Positions 29,685 through 38,899 of a DNA stretch of 38,992 nucleotides are shown piece after piece. The stretch covers positions 1 through 38,992 of the forward strand of contig JAGVTS010000238.1 in the NCBI GenBank assembly GCA_019136685.1. The letters run 5' to 3'. A model generated the notes under the pieces. It did not search any database, had not been told where the DNA came from, and saw only the letters and a list, made by a program, of their open reading frames with translations. Every line of letters starts with the position of its first letter. Position 1 is the stretch's first letter. A program made the position numbers and the translations under genes. The stretch comes from Bacillota bacterium. GTDB taxonomy: Bacteria; Bacillota; DTU025.

Positions 29685-32150
29685 ATGGACGAGCGTTCGC
29701 TGCGTGTGTTGGAGTATTACAAGGTCCGCGATATGCTGGAGAACTGTGTCTCCTGTGGGCTCGGCCGGGAACGGGTGCGAGCTCTTCTTCCCCGAACCCA
29801 AGCTACTGCTGTGGAAGAAATGCAGAACGAAACGAGTGAAGCCCGGGCAGCTCTGGATGCCGGTAAGCAGATTCCGCTGGGGGGGATACGCGATATTCGC
29901 CCGGCGGTACACAGAGCGTCTGTTGGCGCCATGCTCGGTTGCGATGAACTGCTCGACGTGCTCTTCACCCTGGCGTCAAGCCGACGATTGAAAAAGTCCC
30001 TTGCTGCTCTGGGCGAGGCCTACCCTGTGCTGAGCGATGCCGCTCGGGGCATTGATGTCCCGGAGGCGCTGGAGCGGGCTATCGAGGAGGCCATCTCCGA
30101 GTCCGGCGAGGTGCTGGATCGAGCGAGCCCCGCCCTGCGCGGCATAAGGTCTAGGATTCGCTCACTCAACAGCCGCGTTCGGGATACGCTCGACTCCATC
30201 ATTCGATCAGCCCAGTGGGGCAAGATCCTCCAGGACCCGATTGTGAGCATAAGGAACGGCCGGTTCGTCGTGCCGGTGCGCGCCGAGATGCGTTCGCAGG
30301 CATCCGGGATTGTGCATGACCAGTCAGGCTCAGGAGCGACGCTGTTTATCGAGCCCATGGTAGTGGTGGAGCTGAACAACGAGATACGCGCTGCGGTGGC
30401 CCAGGAGGAGGCCGAAGTCGAGCGAATACTGATGGAACTCTCGGGACGCGTAGGGGCAGCCCGTGACAGGCTCGACATCACCCTGGCCACTCTGGGCCGG
30501 GTGGATTTTATCATGGCCCGGGGCAAGCTTTCGCAGCAGATGGGTGCGTCCAGGCCGGTGCTGAATTCGGAGGGCTACATTAGCCTGATAGGCGCCAGGC
30601 ACCCGCTGCTTCGAGGAGATGTAGTGCCTATCGATCCGTATCTTGGCAGGAACTTCACGACTCTGGTAATTACCGGGCCCAATACCGGCGGCAAGACCGT
30701 CACGCTGAAAACCATCGGTCTCCTGACTCTCATGGCCCAGTCCGGGTTGCACATACCGGCCGAGCCAGGCAGCGAGGTGGCTCTGTTCGACCAGGTGTTC
30801 GCCGATATCGGGGACGAGCAGAGTATCGAGCAGAGCCTTTCGACCTTCTCATCGCACCTGACACACATAGTGGAGATACTGAAGCAGGTGGATGGGAGTA
30901 GCCTGGTGCTCCTCGATGAGCTGGGAGCGGGCACAGATCCGCAGGAAGGCGCCGGGCTGGCCATGTCCATTCTGGAACACCTGCACGCTACATGCGCCCG
31001 CACAGTAGCTACTACGCATTACAGCGAGCTCAAGGTGTTCGCTCATACCACTGAAGGGTTCAGCAACGCAAGTGTGGAGTTTGACGTGCAGACTCTCAGG
31101 CCCACCTTCCGGCTGTCCATCGGCGTGCCTGGCGCGAGCAACGCTTTTGCCATTGCCGAACGGCTCGGACTGGACAGAGCCATACTGGACAGAGCGCAGT
31201 CGTTGGTGGGCGTTGGCGGGCAACGCATGGAGACGATGATCATCAGTCTCAAGGAAGAACATGAGCGCGCCAGCGCGGCAAGGTCAGACGCAGAGGCCCT
31301 TCGCGCGCGTTATCTGAACCTCAAAGACAAGTACGAAGCCCAGGTGAGCAAGTTCGCCGCTGAACGAACCGAGATCATGCGAAAGGCCAGGGCCGAGGCG
31401 GAACTGGTAGTTCGGGAAGCGAGGAGAGAAGCGGAGGCCATAATAGGGCGCCTACGAACGGCTCAGGCTGAGCAAGCGGCCCGCCTGTCCACGCCGGCAA
31501 GCGCGGACTCCGGAGGCGCTGACGAAGAGATGCGGCGTGCCCGGCGGGACCTCGAGGCCCTGAGGGACCTGGCGCGGGAGCTCACGTCCATGGACGAGGC
31601 GCCGGATGTCCGGGGCGCGCAGGAGACTCGACCGGAACACGCAGTTGCCGAAGATGATGACGACTCTGCCGAGATGAGCCTGGGCGATGAGGTAGAGATT
31701 ATCGCTCTGGGCCAGCGTGGCAGGATTCTGGAGCGAACCGGGGCAGACGAGTTCGTAGTGAGTATAGGGCTCATGAGGGTGAACGCAAAGCGAGATTCCC
31801 TTCGCCGGCTGCGAAGCGGAAGCGGAGATGACAGACGAAAGAGGACAACACCCGGATCGGCCGGTGGAATCGTCAGCATAGAGTCGGAGAAGGCGCGCAC
31901 CATCTTGACTGAGCTGGACCTCAGAGGCATGCGTGTCGATGAGGCTCTGGACGCGGTGGACAAGTATCTTGACGACGCAGTGCTGTCGGGCCTACCGCGC
32001 GCAAGGATAATCCACGGCAAGGGCACGGGCGCTCTGCGGGAAGCAGTGCGCGATCAGCTCCGACAGGATAGACGGGTGGCCAGCCATAGGCCCGGAGAGG
32101 CGGGCGAGGGAGGCGATGGCGTGACAGTCGTATCATTCCAGCGGGACTGA
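29685..32150 (+). CDS. mutS2: Endonuclease MutS2
   Basis: 821 residues. Contains the MutS clamp/core (residues ~1-320), the ATPase domain with Walker A GPNTGGKT (331-338), Walker B LVLLDELGAGTDP, and AGLAMSILEHLH; then a long coiled coil (~520-640; AERTEIMRKARAEAELVVREARREAEAI), a KOW/connector (LGDEVEIIALGQRGRIL), and the C-terminal Smr nuclease domain (LDLRGMRVDEALDAVDKYL ... RIIHGKGTGALREAV). Family roles: suppresses homologous recombination; in Bacillus also splits collided ribosomes. No mismatch-binding MutS-I domain is present. The gene ends nine bases from the convergent PBP gene with no terminator between. Confidence 0.96.
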   Translation: MDERSLRVLEYYKVRDMLENCVSCGLGRERVRALLPRTQATAVEEMQNETSEARAALDAGKQIPLGGIRDIRPAVHRASVGAMLGCDELLDVLFTLASSRRLKKSLAALGEAYPVLSDAARGIDVPEALERAIEEAISESGEVLDRASPALRGIRSRIRSLNSRVRDTLDSIIRSAQWGKILQDPIVSIRNGRFVVPVRAEMRSQASGIVHDQSGSGATLFIEPMVVVELNNEIRAAVAQEEAEVERILMELSGRVGAARDRLDITLATLGRVDFIMARGKLSQQMGASRPVLNSEGYISLIGARHPLLRGDVVPIDPYLGRNFTTLVITGPNTGGKTVTLKTIGLLTLMAQSGLHIPAEPGSEVALFDQVFADIGDEQSIEQSLSTFSSHLTHIVEILKQVDGSSLVLLDELGAGTDPQEGAGLAMSILEHLHATCARTVATTHYSELKVFAHTTEGFSNASVEFDVQTLRPTFRLSIGVPGASNAFAIAERLGLDRAILDRAQSLVGVGGQRMETMIISLKEEHERASAARSDAEALRARYLNLKDKYEAQVSKFAAERTEIMRKARAEAELVVREARREAEAIIGRLRTAQAEQAARLSTPASADSGGADEEMRRARRDLEALRDLARELTSMDEAPDVRGAQETRPEHAVAEDDDDSAEMSLGDEVEIIALGQRGRILERTGADEFVVSIGLMRVNAKRDSLRRLRSGSGDDRRKRTTPGSAGGIVSIESEKARTILTELDLRGMRVDEALDAVDKYLDDAVLSGLPRARIIHGKGTGALREAVRDQLRQDRRVASHRPGEAGEGGDGVTVVSFQRD

Positions 32151-32159
32151 TTACGCCGG

Positions 32160-34226
32160 TCATGGAGTTTCGAATGCGCCGAAACCGGAGTGAACGCTGC
32201 ATGCATGCACCGGCTGGGTGCCTTCGATGTACTTTTCCGATATGATGCCGGATTCGGGGCAGCTGGACGTGGCCAACTCGCCGGATTCGGCGCAAACACG
32301 TACTCCGGTCAGTACGCCCTCGGGGACCGCGAAATCCCGCGGAGGGGCCCCGGCTAGGGCCTTTTTCATGAAGGCTCCCCATATCTCGGCGGCCTTTCCG
32401 CTGCCTATGACCCCGATATTCGGGTACCGCATCTCGCGATTGGTGTCTTCACCGATCCACACAGCGGCCACCATGTCCGGCGTGAAGCCTACGAACCAGG
32501 CGTCCGTGTTGCTGTCGGCGGTTCCGGTCTTGCCCGCGGCGGGACGTCCAATGTCGGCGCGTTTCGCTGTTCCGCTCGGAGAGTAGATAACGCCCCTCAT
32601 CATGTCGGCGACGATATACGCGGTGCGCTCATCCAGCACCATCTCGCGCCGGGGAACGTTGGATTCGAGCAGTACGCCGTCGGCGTCGCGCACTTCCAGG
32701 ATGAAGTAGGGGGTGACCTTCACCCCTGCGTTGGCCAGAGAGCTGTAAGCCTCGACCATGTCGATGGGCGTCACGCCGCGGGTAAGGCCTCCGAGAGCCA
32801 AGGCCAGCCCACGGTCATTCTTGGGACCAGTGTCTACCAGCGTGGTGATGCCCATCTTCCGGGCATATGATATGACCTTAGCCGGCCCGAGATCCTGTGT
32901 GAGCTTGACGGCTATGATGTTTGTTGATTGTTCCAGCGCCTGCCGGAGCCTGAGAGGCCCCAAAAACTTGCCGTTGAAATTCTTAGGCGCCCAGGTCTTC
33001 CCGTCGCCGGATGGGTACTCCACAGGCTCATCCACCACTACCGTGGTCGTAGTGTAGCCTGAGTCTATCGCGGCGGTGTACACGAAAGGCTTGATTGCCG
33101 AGCCTGGCGAACGCTCCGCCTTCAGTGCGCGGTTGTACTCGTCCTCACCGCGCCCCCCGACCAACGCCCGTATTTGACCGGTTTGCGCATCGATAGCTAC
33201 CAGCGCTGCCTGTGGGTACGTCAGGTTGCTGCCGTCTTTGCGAGCCTCGGGAGTGCTGCCCGTGGGCAGCAGGCGCGACAAGGCTTCTTCCGCGGCACGC
33301 TGGGCGCTTTGGTCTATGGTGGTCTTGACACTTAGGCCGCCGCGGTACACGGCATCTTTCCCATACTTCTGGAGCAGGTAATCGCGGACCATGAAGTTGA
33401 CGTACTTGCTCACAGGAGCGGCCTTGCCGTCACGAGACGCCAGGCGCAGCGGTTCGTCGGCTGCCGTGGCCGCCTGTTCGGGGGTGATATAGCCAACGTC
33501 TACCATTCGGCTGAGCACGATCTTTCGCCGATTCAGTCCATTCTGCCTGGTCTGCTCATTCTTTATCGGTGAATACAGCTCGTTGCCCTTGGGTATACCG
33601 GCCAGGAGCGTTGCCTCGCCCAGAGTCAGCTGGTCAACGGGCTTGCCGAAGAACAGATGGGACGCTGCCTGAACGCCGTAGGTGCCGTGACCGAAGTACA
33701 CCCAGTTGAGGTAGAACTCGAGTATCTCATCCTTCGTGTATCTCCGTTCGAGCTGGAAAGCGTAGAGCGCCTCCCAGATCTTGCGGCTGATAGTCTTCTC
33801 GTGAGATAGGAACACGTTCCTAGCCAGCTGTGCAGTGATGGTGCTGCCGCCCTGATCATCAGATAGGTGCCTGATGTCGTACCACAGAGCGCCTAGGATT
33901 CTGCGCACGCTTATTCCATGGTGTTCGTAGAACCTGTGGTCCTCTACGGCTATCACGGCATCGATAAGGTGCTGCGGAATGTCGGACAGCCGCACCCACT
34001 GACGGTCTTCGATCTTGAGCTTGGTCAGGACATTACCGTTGATGTCATACACCACAGTAGGCAGAACCCGACGGGCTTCGACATCAACATCCTCTACGCT
34101 GGGAGCATTCTTGAGATAGCCGGCCATTATGCCCGCGGCCATGCCCAGGCCTACCAGAACAAGCAGTATGAGGGCCAGTGTCATAACGTGTATGAAGCCT
34201 TTTGTATCAGACCGCATGTCGGCCAA
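32160..34226 (-). CDS. pbpF: Class A penicillin-binding protein (PBP1A family)
   Basis: 688 residues. One membrane anchor (~12-38, VMTLALILLVLVGLGMAAGIMAG), then a GT51 transglycosylase domain (~75-250; AVIAVEDHRFYEHHG, GGSTITAQLARN, EILEFYLNWVYFGHG) and a transpeptidase domain (~330-620) with SPGSAIKPF (SxxK Ser), STN in EQSTNIIA and KTG in AAGKTGTADS. Polymerises and cross-links peptidoglycan at the cell surface. TTG start 34226 with GAGGAGG four bases upstream; ATG at 34217 is 13 bases away. Gene symbol is a family-level guess. Confidence 0.93.
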   Translation of the reverse strand: MADMRSDTKGFIHVMTLALILLVLVGLGMAAGIMAGYLKNAPSVEDVDVEARRVLPTVVYDINGNVLTKLKIEDRQWVRLSDIPQHLIDAVIAVEDHRFYEHHGISVRRILGALWYDIRHLSDDQGGSTITAQLARNVFLSHEKTISRKIWEALYAFQLERRYTKDEILEFYLNWVYFGHGTYGVQAASHLFFGKPVDQLTLGEATLLAGIPKGNELYSPIKNEQTRQNGLNRRKIVLSRMVDVGYITPEQAATAADEPLRLASRDGKAAPVSKYVNFMVRDYLLQKYGKDAVYRGGLSVKTTIDQSAQRAAEEALSRLLPTGSTPEARKDGSNLTYPQAALVAIDAQTGQIRALVGGRGEDEYNRALKAERSPGSAIKPFVYTAAIDSGYTTTTVVVDEPVEYPSGDGKTWAPKNFNGKFLGPLRLRQALEQSTNIIAVKLTQDLGPAKVISYARKMGITTLVDTGPKNDRGLALALGGLTRGVTPIDMVEAYSSLANAGVKVTPYFILEVRDADGVLLESNVPRREMVLDERTAYIVADMMRGVIYSPSGTAKRADIGRPAAGKTGTADSNTDAWFVGFTPDMVAAVWIGEDTNREMRYPNIGVIGSGKAAEIWGAFMKKALAGAPPRDFAVPEGVLTGVRVCAESGELATSSCPESGIISEKYIEGTQPVHACSVHSGFGAFETP

Positions 34227-34255
34227 AGAGCCTCCTCGGGTTGGAATTCCGATAC

Positions 34256-34283
34256 ATTATACCACAGGCTAATTTCCGCGCAA
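34256..34283 (-). promoter_or_regulatory. Promoter of the PBP gene
   Basis: Minus strand: TTGCGC (34283-34278), 16-base spacer, perfect TATAAT (34261-34256). Transcription would begin near 34249, giving a 23-base leader that includes the GAGGAGG ribosome site. Confidence 0.65.
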
Positions 34284-34411
34284 AGCTGGCCGCGGTTCCC
34301 GAAAGCGGCGGTTTTCAGGGGATAAGCCGTGAATAAAGGAACTATCGTGTCAGCGACGAATCTCTAATTGGTAATCGAAACAATTCACGCTGTGGATGGA
34401 AGGTGAATGGC

Positions 34412-35530
34412 TTGCAACTTGTAGTGGACTATTGGCGCGTCGCAGTCATGTTTGCCATCGGAGGAGTCCTGATCTACCTGGCCGTCAAGAAGGAATACGA
34501 ACCTACTCTTCTCCTACCCATAGGGTTCGGGGCAATTCTCACCAACATACCCGGCTCATCTGCCATAGGAGAGCATGGTTTCCTGACCATTCTGTACCGC
34601 GCAGGCATCGAAAACGAACTCTTTCCCATCCTCATCTTTATCGCTGTAGGGGCGATGATAGACTTCGGCCCACTGCTGAGGCGTCCGTTCATGCTGTTTT
34701 TTGGAGCCGCTGCGCAGTTCGGAATCTTCGCCACTCTCATGGCAGGGCTGTACCTGGGCAAGCTACACGGGGTAGCCAGTTTCATTCCGGCATTTACCCT
34801 GAAACAAGCGGCGTCCATCGGCATCATCGGCGCGGCGGACGGTCCGACGTCCATATACGTGTCCGGGTTATTCGCTCCGGAGTTACTAGGGCCCATTACC
34901 GTGGCCGCATACTCCTACATGTCGCTTGTGCCCCTCGTCCAACCTCCAGTCATTCGCCTGCTCACCACCCCCGAGGAGCGGCGGATCCACATGGAATACC
35001 AGGAGTTTGCGGTGAGCAAGGCAGTGCGAGTGCTGTTTCCAATTATGGTGACCCTGATCGCAGGGATCATTGCGCCGATCAGCGTGGGCCTAATCGGCTC
35101 GCTAATGCTCGGCAACCTGCTGCGCGAATCGGGGGTTGTGGATCGCCTGTCAAAGTCGGCCCAGAACGAACTGGCCAACATTGTAACGCTCTTTTTGGGT
35201 ATCGCAATAGGTTCGACCATGGTCGCCGAGCGATTCCTTCAGCCCAGCACGTTGTTTATCATTCTGATGGGCCTAGTGGCGTTCATTTTCGATACCGCCG
35301 GCGGTGTCATCTTTGCCAAGACGCTCAACCTGTTTCTTAAGCGCAAGGTCAATCCAATGATTGGCGCAGCGGGCATATCGGCGTTTCCCATGTCGGCACG
35401 AGTTATACATAAGATGGGCATCGAGGAGGATCCCACCAACTATCTTCTGATGCACGCTGTGGGAGCGAATGTGGCGGGCCAGGTCGGCTCCATAATCGCC
35501 GGCGCCATGATTCTGGCGCTGATACATTGA
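34412..35530 (+). CDS. oadB: Sodium-pumping decarboxylase beta subunit (OadB/GcdB family)
   Basis: 372 residues, multi-spanning membrane protein (about 9-11 helices). It couples decarboxylation of a biotin-bound carboxyl group to Na+ export. Family signatures: LPIGFGAILTNIPGS near residue 30, FIAVGAMIDFGPLL, TLKQAASIGIIGAADGPTSIYVSG, AYSYMSLVPLVQPPVIR and the C-terminal GAAGISAFPMSARVIHKMG. Start is uncertain: TTG 34412 has GGAAGGTG eight bases upstream, while GTG 34403 is inside that site. The alpha (carboxyltransferase) and biotin carrier genes are not in the window, so they must lie elsewhere or this is part of a methylmalonyl- or glutaconyl-CoA type complex. Confidence 0.92.
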   Translation: MQLVVDYWRVAVMFAIGGVLIYLAVKKEYEPTLLLPIGFGAILTNIPGSSAIGEHGFLTILYRAGIENELFPILIFIAVGAMIDFGPLLRRPFMLFFGAAAQFGIFATLMAGLYLGKLHGVASFIPAFTLKQAASIGIIGAADGPTSIYVSGLFAPELLGPITVAAYSYMSLVPLVQPPVIRLLTTPEERRIHMEYQEFAVSKAVRVLFPIMVTLIAGIIAPISVGLIGSLMLGNLLRESGVVDRLSKSAQNELANIVTLFLGIAIGSTMVAERFLQPSTLFIILMGLVAFIFDTAGGVIFAKTLNLFLKRKVNPMIGAAGISAFPMSARVIHKMGIEEDPTNYLLMHAVGANVAGQVGSIIAGAMILALIH

Positions 35531-35562
35531 TCTCAGGTTACGGAGAAAGGGGCCGATTGTGA

Positions 35563-35700
35563 GTGAACGAGATTGCAGAGGGCTGGCGAGTGAGCGGTAT
35601 TGGGCTTCTATCCGTTTTTGGGGTTTTGTTGCTGTTCTACGTGATGCTGCAAGTGCTGATGAAGCTGTTTCCCAACAAGGACGAGAATGATTCGCACTGA
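35563..35700 (+). CDS. oadG: OadG-like small gamma subunit of a Na+ decarboxylase
   Basis: 45 residues, 32 bases after oadB. GTG 35563 with GGAGAAAGGGG upstream. The product is a short N terminus (NEIAEGWRVSG), one membrane helix (IGLLSVFGVLLLFYVMLQVLMKLF), and a charged tail (PNKDENDSH). That is the layout of the single-pass gamma subunit that links the membrane beta chain to the cytosolic alpha chain. It is shorter than the usual ~80-residue OadG because the Pro/Ala-rich tail that ends in a Zn-binding segment is missing. Assignment rests on position and topology, not on strong motifs. Confidence 0.65.
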   Translation: MNEIAEGWRVSGIGLLSVFGVLLLFYVMLQVLMKLFPNKDENDSH

Positions 35701-35701
35701 A

Positions 35702-35731
35702 TTGACCCTGGTTTCGCGGCTGTGTTAGACT
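35702..35731 (+). promoter_or_regulatory. Promoter of tyrS
   Basis: TTGACC at 35702-35707, 18-base spacer, TAGACT at 35726-35731. Transcription would start near 35738, giving a ~60-base leader. No T-box elements are seen in that leader, so tyrS, unlike pheST, is not under tRNA control here. Confidence 0.55.
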
Positions 35732-35799
35732 CTACATAATGTTTGACTCTGCATGTTGCCGTGCAATGCACAGTCGTGTTACGGGGGGAACGTCTCGCA

Positions 35800-37020
35800 A
35801 TGGATCCCAGAGAACAGCTAGAGGTGATCAAGAAGGGCGCCGCCGAAGTCATCTCTGAGGAGGACCTGCGCGCAAAGTTCGAGAAGTCGGCGCGCACACG
35901 CAGGCCTCTCAGGGTGAAGCTGGGGTTGGACCCTTCGGCGCCCGACATCCATATCGGGCACACAGTTGTGCTGCACAAGATGAGGCAGTTTCAAGACATG
36001 GGGCACGAAGGGATAATCGTGATCGGCGATTTCACTGGCAGAATCGGCGATCCTACGGGGCGCTCAGAAGCCCGAAAGCAGCTCGCGGAGGAGGAGGTCC
36101 GCGCCAACGCGACGACCTACTGCGAGCAGGTTTTCAAGATCATCGATCCAGAGCGCACCAGGGTCGCCTTCAATTCGGAATGGCTGGGCAAGCTGGTATT
36201 CGCCGACGTCATCGAACTGGCATCCAAGGTTACCGTAGCACGGATGCTGGAGCGCGACGACTTCGAAACCAGATACAGAGAGGGCAGACCCATCGGGATT
36301 CACGAGTTCTTCTATCCGCTCATGCAGGCATACGACTCAATCGCCCTTGAGGCCGATGTTGAGCTCGGGGGCACTGACCAGAAGTTCAACAACCTCATGG
36401 GCCGAACACTGCAGCGCGAGTTCGGCCAGGAAAGCCAGTGTGTTGTGCTCATGCCCATACTGCCCGGTCTGGACGGAGTGCACAAGATGAGTAAGAGCCT
36501 GGGCAACTACATAGGTATAAACGAGGAGCCCTCCGAGATCTACGGGAAGACCATGTCTATACCTGATGAGCTCATAGTGCCCTACGTCAACAGTACCACC
36601 ACGTTCACCCTAGATGTTAAGGTCAGTATTGAGCGTGACATGGCATCCGGGGTTCTGCATCCCATGAACGCCAAGAGGAAGCTCGCGAGGCAGTTGGTGG
36701 CGCAGTACCACGGCGATGATGCAGCCAGGCTGGCTGAGAACGAGTTTGACAGGGTGTTCAGCAAGGGCCAGTTGCCAGGCGACATGCCTGAGGTTTGCCT
36801 TGCCTCACACGACCTCGTAGACGGATTGATCTCGGTGGTCGCTCTGATGGTCCGGGCCGGGTTTGCGTCGAGCAACAGCGAGGCCAGGCGCCTCATTGAG
36901 CAGGGTGGCGTAAGGGTGGATGACCGGCGAGTGGCGAACCCGAGTGAAGAGATAGCGCCTCGTGACGGCATGGTTCTCAGAGTCGGCAAACGACGGTTTG
37001 CCAGAGTTCTTGTGCGTTAG
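35800..37020 (+). CDS. tyrS: Tyrosine-tRNA ligase
   Basis: 406 residues, class I synthetase. Signatures: [20 protein letters not shown] (HIGH motif), [13 protein letters not shown], and [12 protein letters not shown] (KMSKS loop), then a C-terminal S4 RNA-binding domain (~340-406; [24 protein letters not shown]). It charges tRNA-Tyr in the cytoplasm. The pattern ([16 protein letters not shown]) is the TyrZ-like bacterial subgroup. ATG 35800 is preferred over the upstream frame start at 35743 because GGGGGGAA lies nine bases before it. Confidence 0.95.
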   Translation: MDPREQLEVIKKGAAEVISEEDLRAKFEKSARTRRPLRVKLGLDPSAPDIHIGHTVVLHKMRQFQDMGHEGIIVIGDFTGRIGDPTGRSEARKQLAEEEVRANATTYCEQVFKIIDPERTRVAFNSEWLGKLVFADVIELASKVTVARMLERDDFETRYREGRPIGIHEFFYPLMQAYDSIALEADVELGGTDQKFNNLMGRTLQREFGQESQCVVLMPILPGLDGVHKMSKSLGNYIGINEEPSEIYGKTMSIPDELIVPYVNSTTTFTLDVKVSIERDMASGVLHPMNAKRKLARQLVAQYHGDDAARLAENEFDRVFSKGQLPGDMPEVCLASHDLVDGLISVVALMVRAGFASSNSEARRLIEQGGVRVDDRRVANPSEEIAPRDGMVLRVGKRRFARVLVR

Positions 37021-37043
37021 GAGAATAGCGGAGGTGGCAAAGC

Positions 37044-37967
37044 GTGGGTCTGGTTACTTCGAAATCCATTCTTGATGCAGCCAACGAGAGGCGCTATGCG
37101 GTAGGCGCGTTTAACGTCAACAACCTGGAGTTCGCAAAGGCGGTCATCGGCGCTGCAGTGGAAGAGCGATCGCCCATCATAGTTCAGGTGTCGGAGAGCG
37201 CTATTGCTTACGCGGGGATGAAGCAGATAACAGGGATAGTCGCCAGCCTTGCAGGCAATGCCGACGTGCCCGTGGCGCTCCATCTCGATCATGGGCGCGA
37301 TTGGGCAACAATCGTGCAGTGTATCGCGAACGGGTTCACCTCAGTGATGATAGACGGTTCCCATCTGCCCTTCGACGAGAACGTGGCGATTACGCGGAAG
37401 GTTGTGGAGGTCGCGCACGCTGCAGGCGTGAGCGTCGAGGCGGAACTGGGGAAGCTCGCGGGCATCGAGGATTACGTGGTCGTGGATGAACGCGAGGCAT
37501 TGCTTACCGATCCTGACGAGGCATTGGCTTTTGTGGAGAGAACCGAAGTTGACGCGCTTGCCGTGGCGATAGGGACGTCTCATGGCCCAAGGAAGTTCAA
37601 GGGTGAGCCGGTGCTGGCTATCGATCTTGTGTCCAAGATAAAGGAGAAGGTGGGCATACCGTTGGTGCTGCACGGGGCCTCCGGGGTGCCTGCCGAGATA
37701 ATAGAACTGGCCGAGCGGTTTGGGGCCGAGTGGGGCGGATCCAAAGGCATTCCTGACCGCAGCATTGTCGATGCCGTCAGCCGAGGCATAAACAAGGTCA
37801 ACATCGACACCGACATGCGTCTGGCCTTTATCGCCAGTGTTCGCGAGACTCTCTCGACGAGGCCGGAGACGACGGACCCGCGCGATCTGCTCAAACCAGC
37901 CATGGTCAGGGTCAAGTCGGTAGCCGCCGGCAAAATGCGCCTTTTCGGAAGCGCAGGGCGCGCTTGA
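37044..37967 (+). CDS. fba: Fructose-bisphosphate aldolase, class II
   Basis: 307 residues, Zn-dependent aldolase. Cleaves fructose-1,6-bisphosphate to dihydroxyacetone phosphate and glyceraldehyde-3-phosphate in glycolysis. Seen: GAFNVNNLEFAKAV, HLDHGRD (Zn His), VMIDGSHLPFDENVAIT, EAELGKLAGIEDYV, GTSHGPRKF and VLHGASGVP with the second Zn His, and NKVNIDTDMR for phosphate binding. GTG 37044 with GGAGGTGG upstream; 23 bases after tyrS. An intrinsic terminator follows. Confidence 0.95.
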   Translation: MGLVTSKSILDAANERRYAVGAFNVNNLEFAKAVIGAAVEERSPIIVQVSESAIAYAGMKQITGIVASLAGNADVPVALHLDHGRDWATIVQCIANGFTSVMIDGSHLPFDENVAITRKVVEVAHAAGVSVEAELGKLAGIEDYVVVDEREALLTDPDEALAFVERTEVDALAVAIGTSHGPRKFKGEPVLAIDLVSKIKEKVGIPLVLHGASGVPAEIIELAERFGAEWGGSKGIPDRSIVDAVSRGINKVNIDTDMRLAFIASVRETLSTRPETTDPRDLLKPAMVRVKSVAAGKMRLFGSAGRA

Positions 37968-37981
37968 TACCTGTGAACAAG

Positions 37982-38023
37982 GACCACCCTTCCTGCATAC
38001 GATGGGGAGGGGTGGTCTTTTTT
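37982..38023 (+). terminator. Intrinsic terminator after fba
   Basis: Stem GACCACCC (37982-37989) with GGGTGGTC (38010-38017), 20-base loop, then six T (38018-38023). It lies 15 bases after the fba stop and fits an efficient Rho-independent terminator. Confidence 0.85.
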
Positions 38024-38135
38024 GTGTATCAGGCTGCCGCTGGGATTTCCCGCCCCTGCCTGGCTTCTGCGGTTCCTGTCAGGCGGATCGGCGAGGACCG
38101 AATTCAGGCCGCGCGGCCCCGGCGTGCTCCGAGGG

Positions 38136-38843
38136 GTGCGGTTCGGCCGGCTGGGGAGCAGCCAGGTTCGGCGCGGGCGTTATGGCCGGCGTAGACGTCA
38201 CTTGCTCCTCGCCCTGCTGGTCTGCGTGCTTGCGGGGTTTCTGGGGTTCGTGTTTGTAGAGGTTCGCCTCAAGCCCACTTTGCTGCAGTTGGCCGAGGCG
38301 CGCGCCAGAGCCGTGGCCACGACGGCTGTGAACACCGCGCTTTCGGAAACATCCGCGTTGGAGATAAAGTACGAAGACCTCATGGACTGGAAGACGGACA
38401 GCCAGGGCAATATCGTGGCCGTGCAGCCGAATACAGGGGAGATAAACAGAATCGCGGCGAGTACCACAACCAAGGTCCAGGCCGCGCTGCGCGACATAAA
38501 GAACGTCAGGATATCGGTGCCCATAGGGCAGGTGTTCGGAAGCGCCATACTTGCGAACCTTGGCCCGTGGCTTACGGTGTCGGTAGTTCCCATAGGCGTT
38601 GTGAGCACGTCGGTTACCGATCAGTTCGAAACGGCGGGGATAAACCAGCTCAGGCACAGGGTCTACCTGGAGATTGAGGCATCTGTGAAGATCCTGGTGC
38701 CGTTGGTGTCGTCGAACCTCACGGTGAAAACGAGCATGCCGATTGCGGAGTCGATTATCCTTGGCGACGTTCCGCAGTTCTACGTGCACATGGGTGACCC
38801 GGGTTCATTCGTGAAGGGTCTGCTCTCCACAGGCGAACCGTAG
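38136..38843 (+). CDS. yunB: Sporulation protein YunB
   Basis: 235 residues. An Arg-rich N terminus (RRGRYGRRRRH) precedes one membrane helix (~24-44, LLLALLVCVLAGFLGFVFV), then the conserved YunB body: EVRLKPTLLQLAEARARAVATTAVNTAL, LMDWKTDSQGNIVAVQPNTGEINRI, NVRISVPIGQVFGSAILANLGPWL, and HRVYLEIEASVKILVPL near the C terminus. In Bacillus it is expressed in the mother cell under sigma-E and contributes to spore formation. Start is uncertain: GTG 38136 gives the usual ~21 residues before the membrane helix; the open frame extends to 38022 but lacks a ribosome site. No clear promoter was found in 38024-38135. Confidence 0.85.
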   Translation: MRFGRLGSSQVRRGRYGRRRRHLLLALLVCVLAGFLGFVFVEVRLKPTLLQLAEARARAVATTAVNTALSETSALEIKYEDLMDWKTDSQGNIVAVQPNTGEINRIAASTTTKVQAALRDIKNVRISVPIGQVFGSAILANLGPWLTVSVVPIGVVSTSVTDQFETAGINQLRHRVYLEIEASVKILVPLVSSNLTVKTSMPIAESIILGDVPQFYVHMGDPGSFVKGLLSTGEP

Positions 38844-38864
38844 CAAAATCGTTGTGGACCCCCC

Positions 38865-38893
38865 TTGCACAATCTGCTGGCAGGTGATATAGT
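38865..38893 (+). promoter_or_regulatory. Promoter of an rRNA operon
   Basis: TTGCAC at 38865-38870, 17-base spacer, TATAGT at 38888-38893. Transcription would start near 38900, on the GCGCGCGG run that opens a hairpin. Confidence 0.75.
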
Positions 38894-38899
38894 AACACT

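Noticed and set aside
35738..35799. T-box before tyrS
   Set aside because: The leader is only ~60 bases and lacks the GGTGGNACC core.
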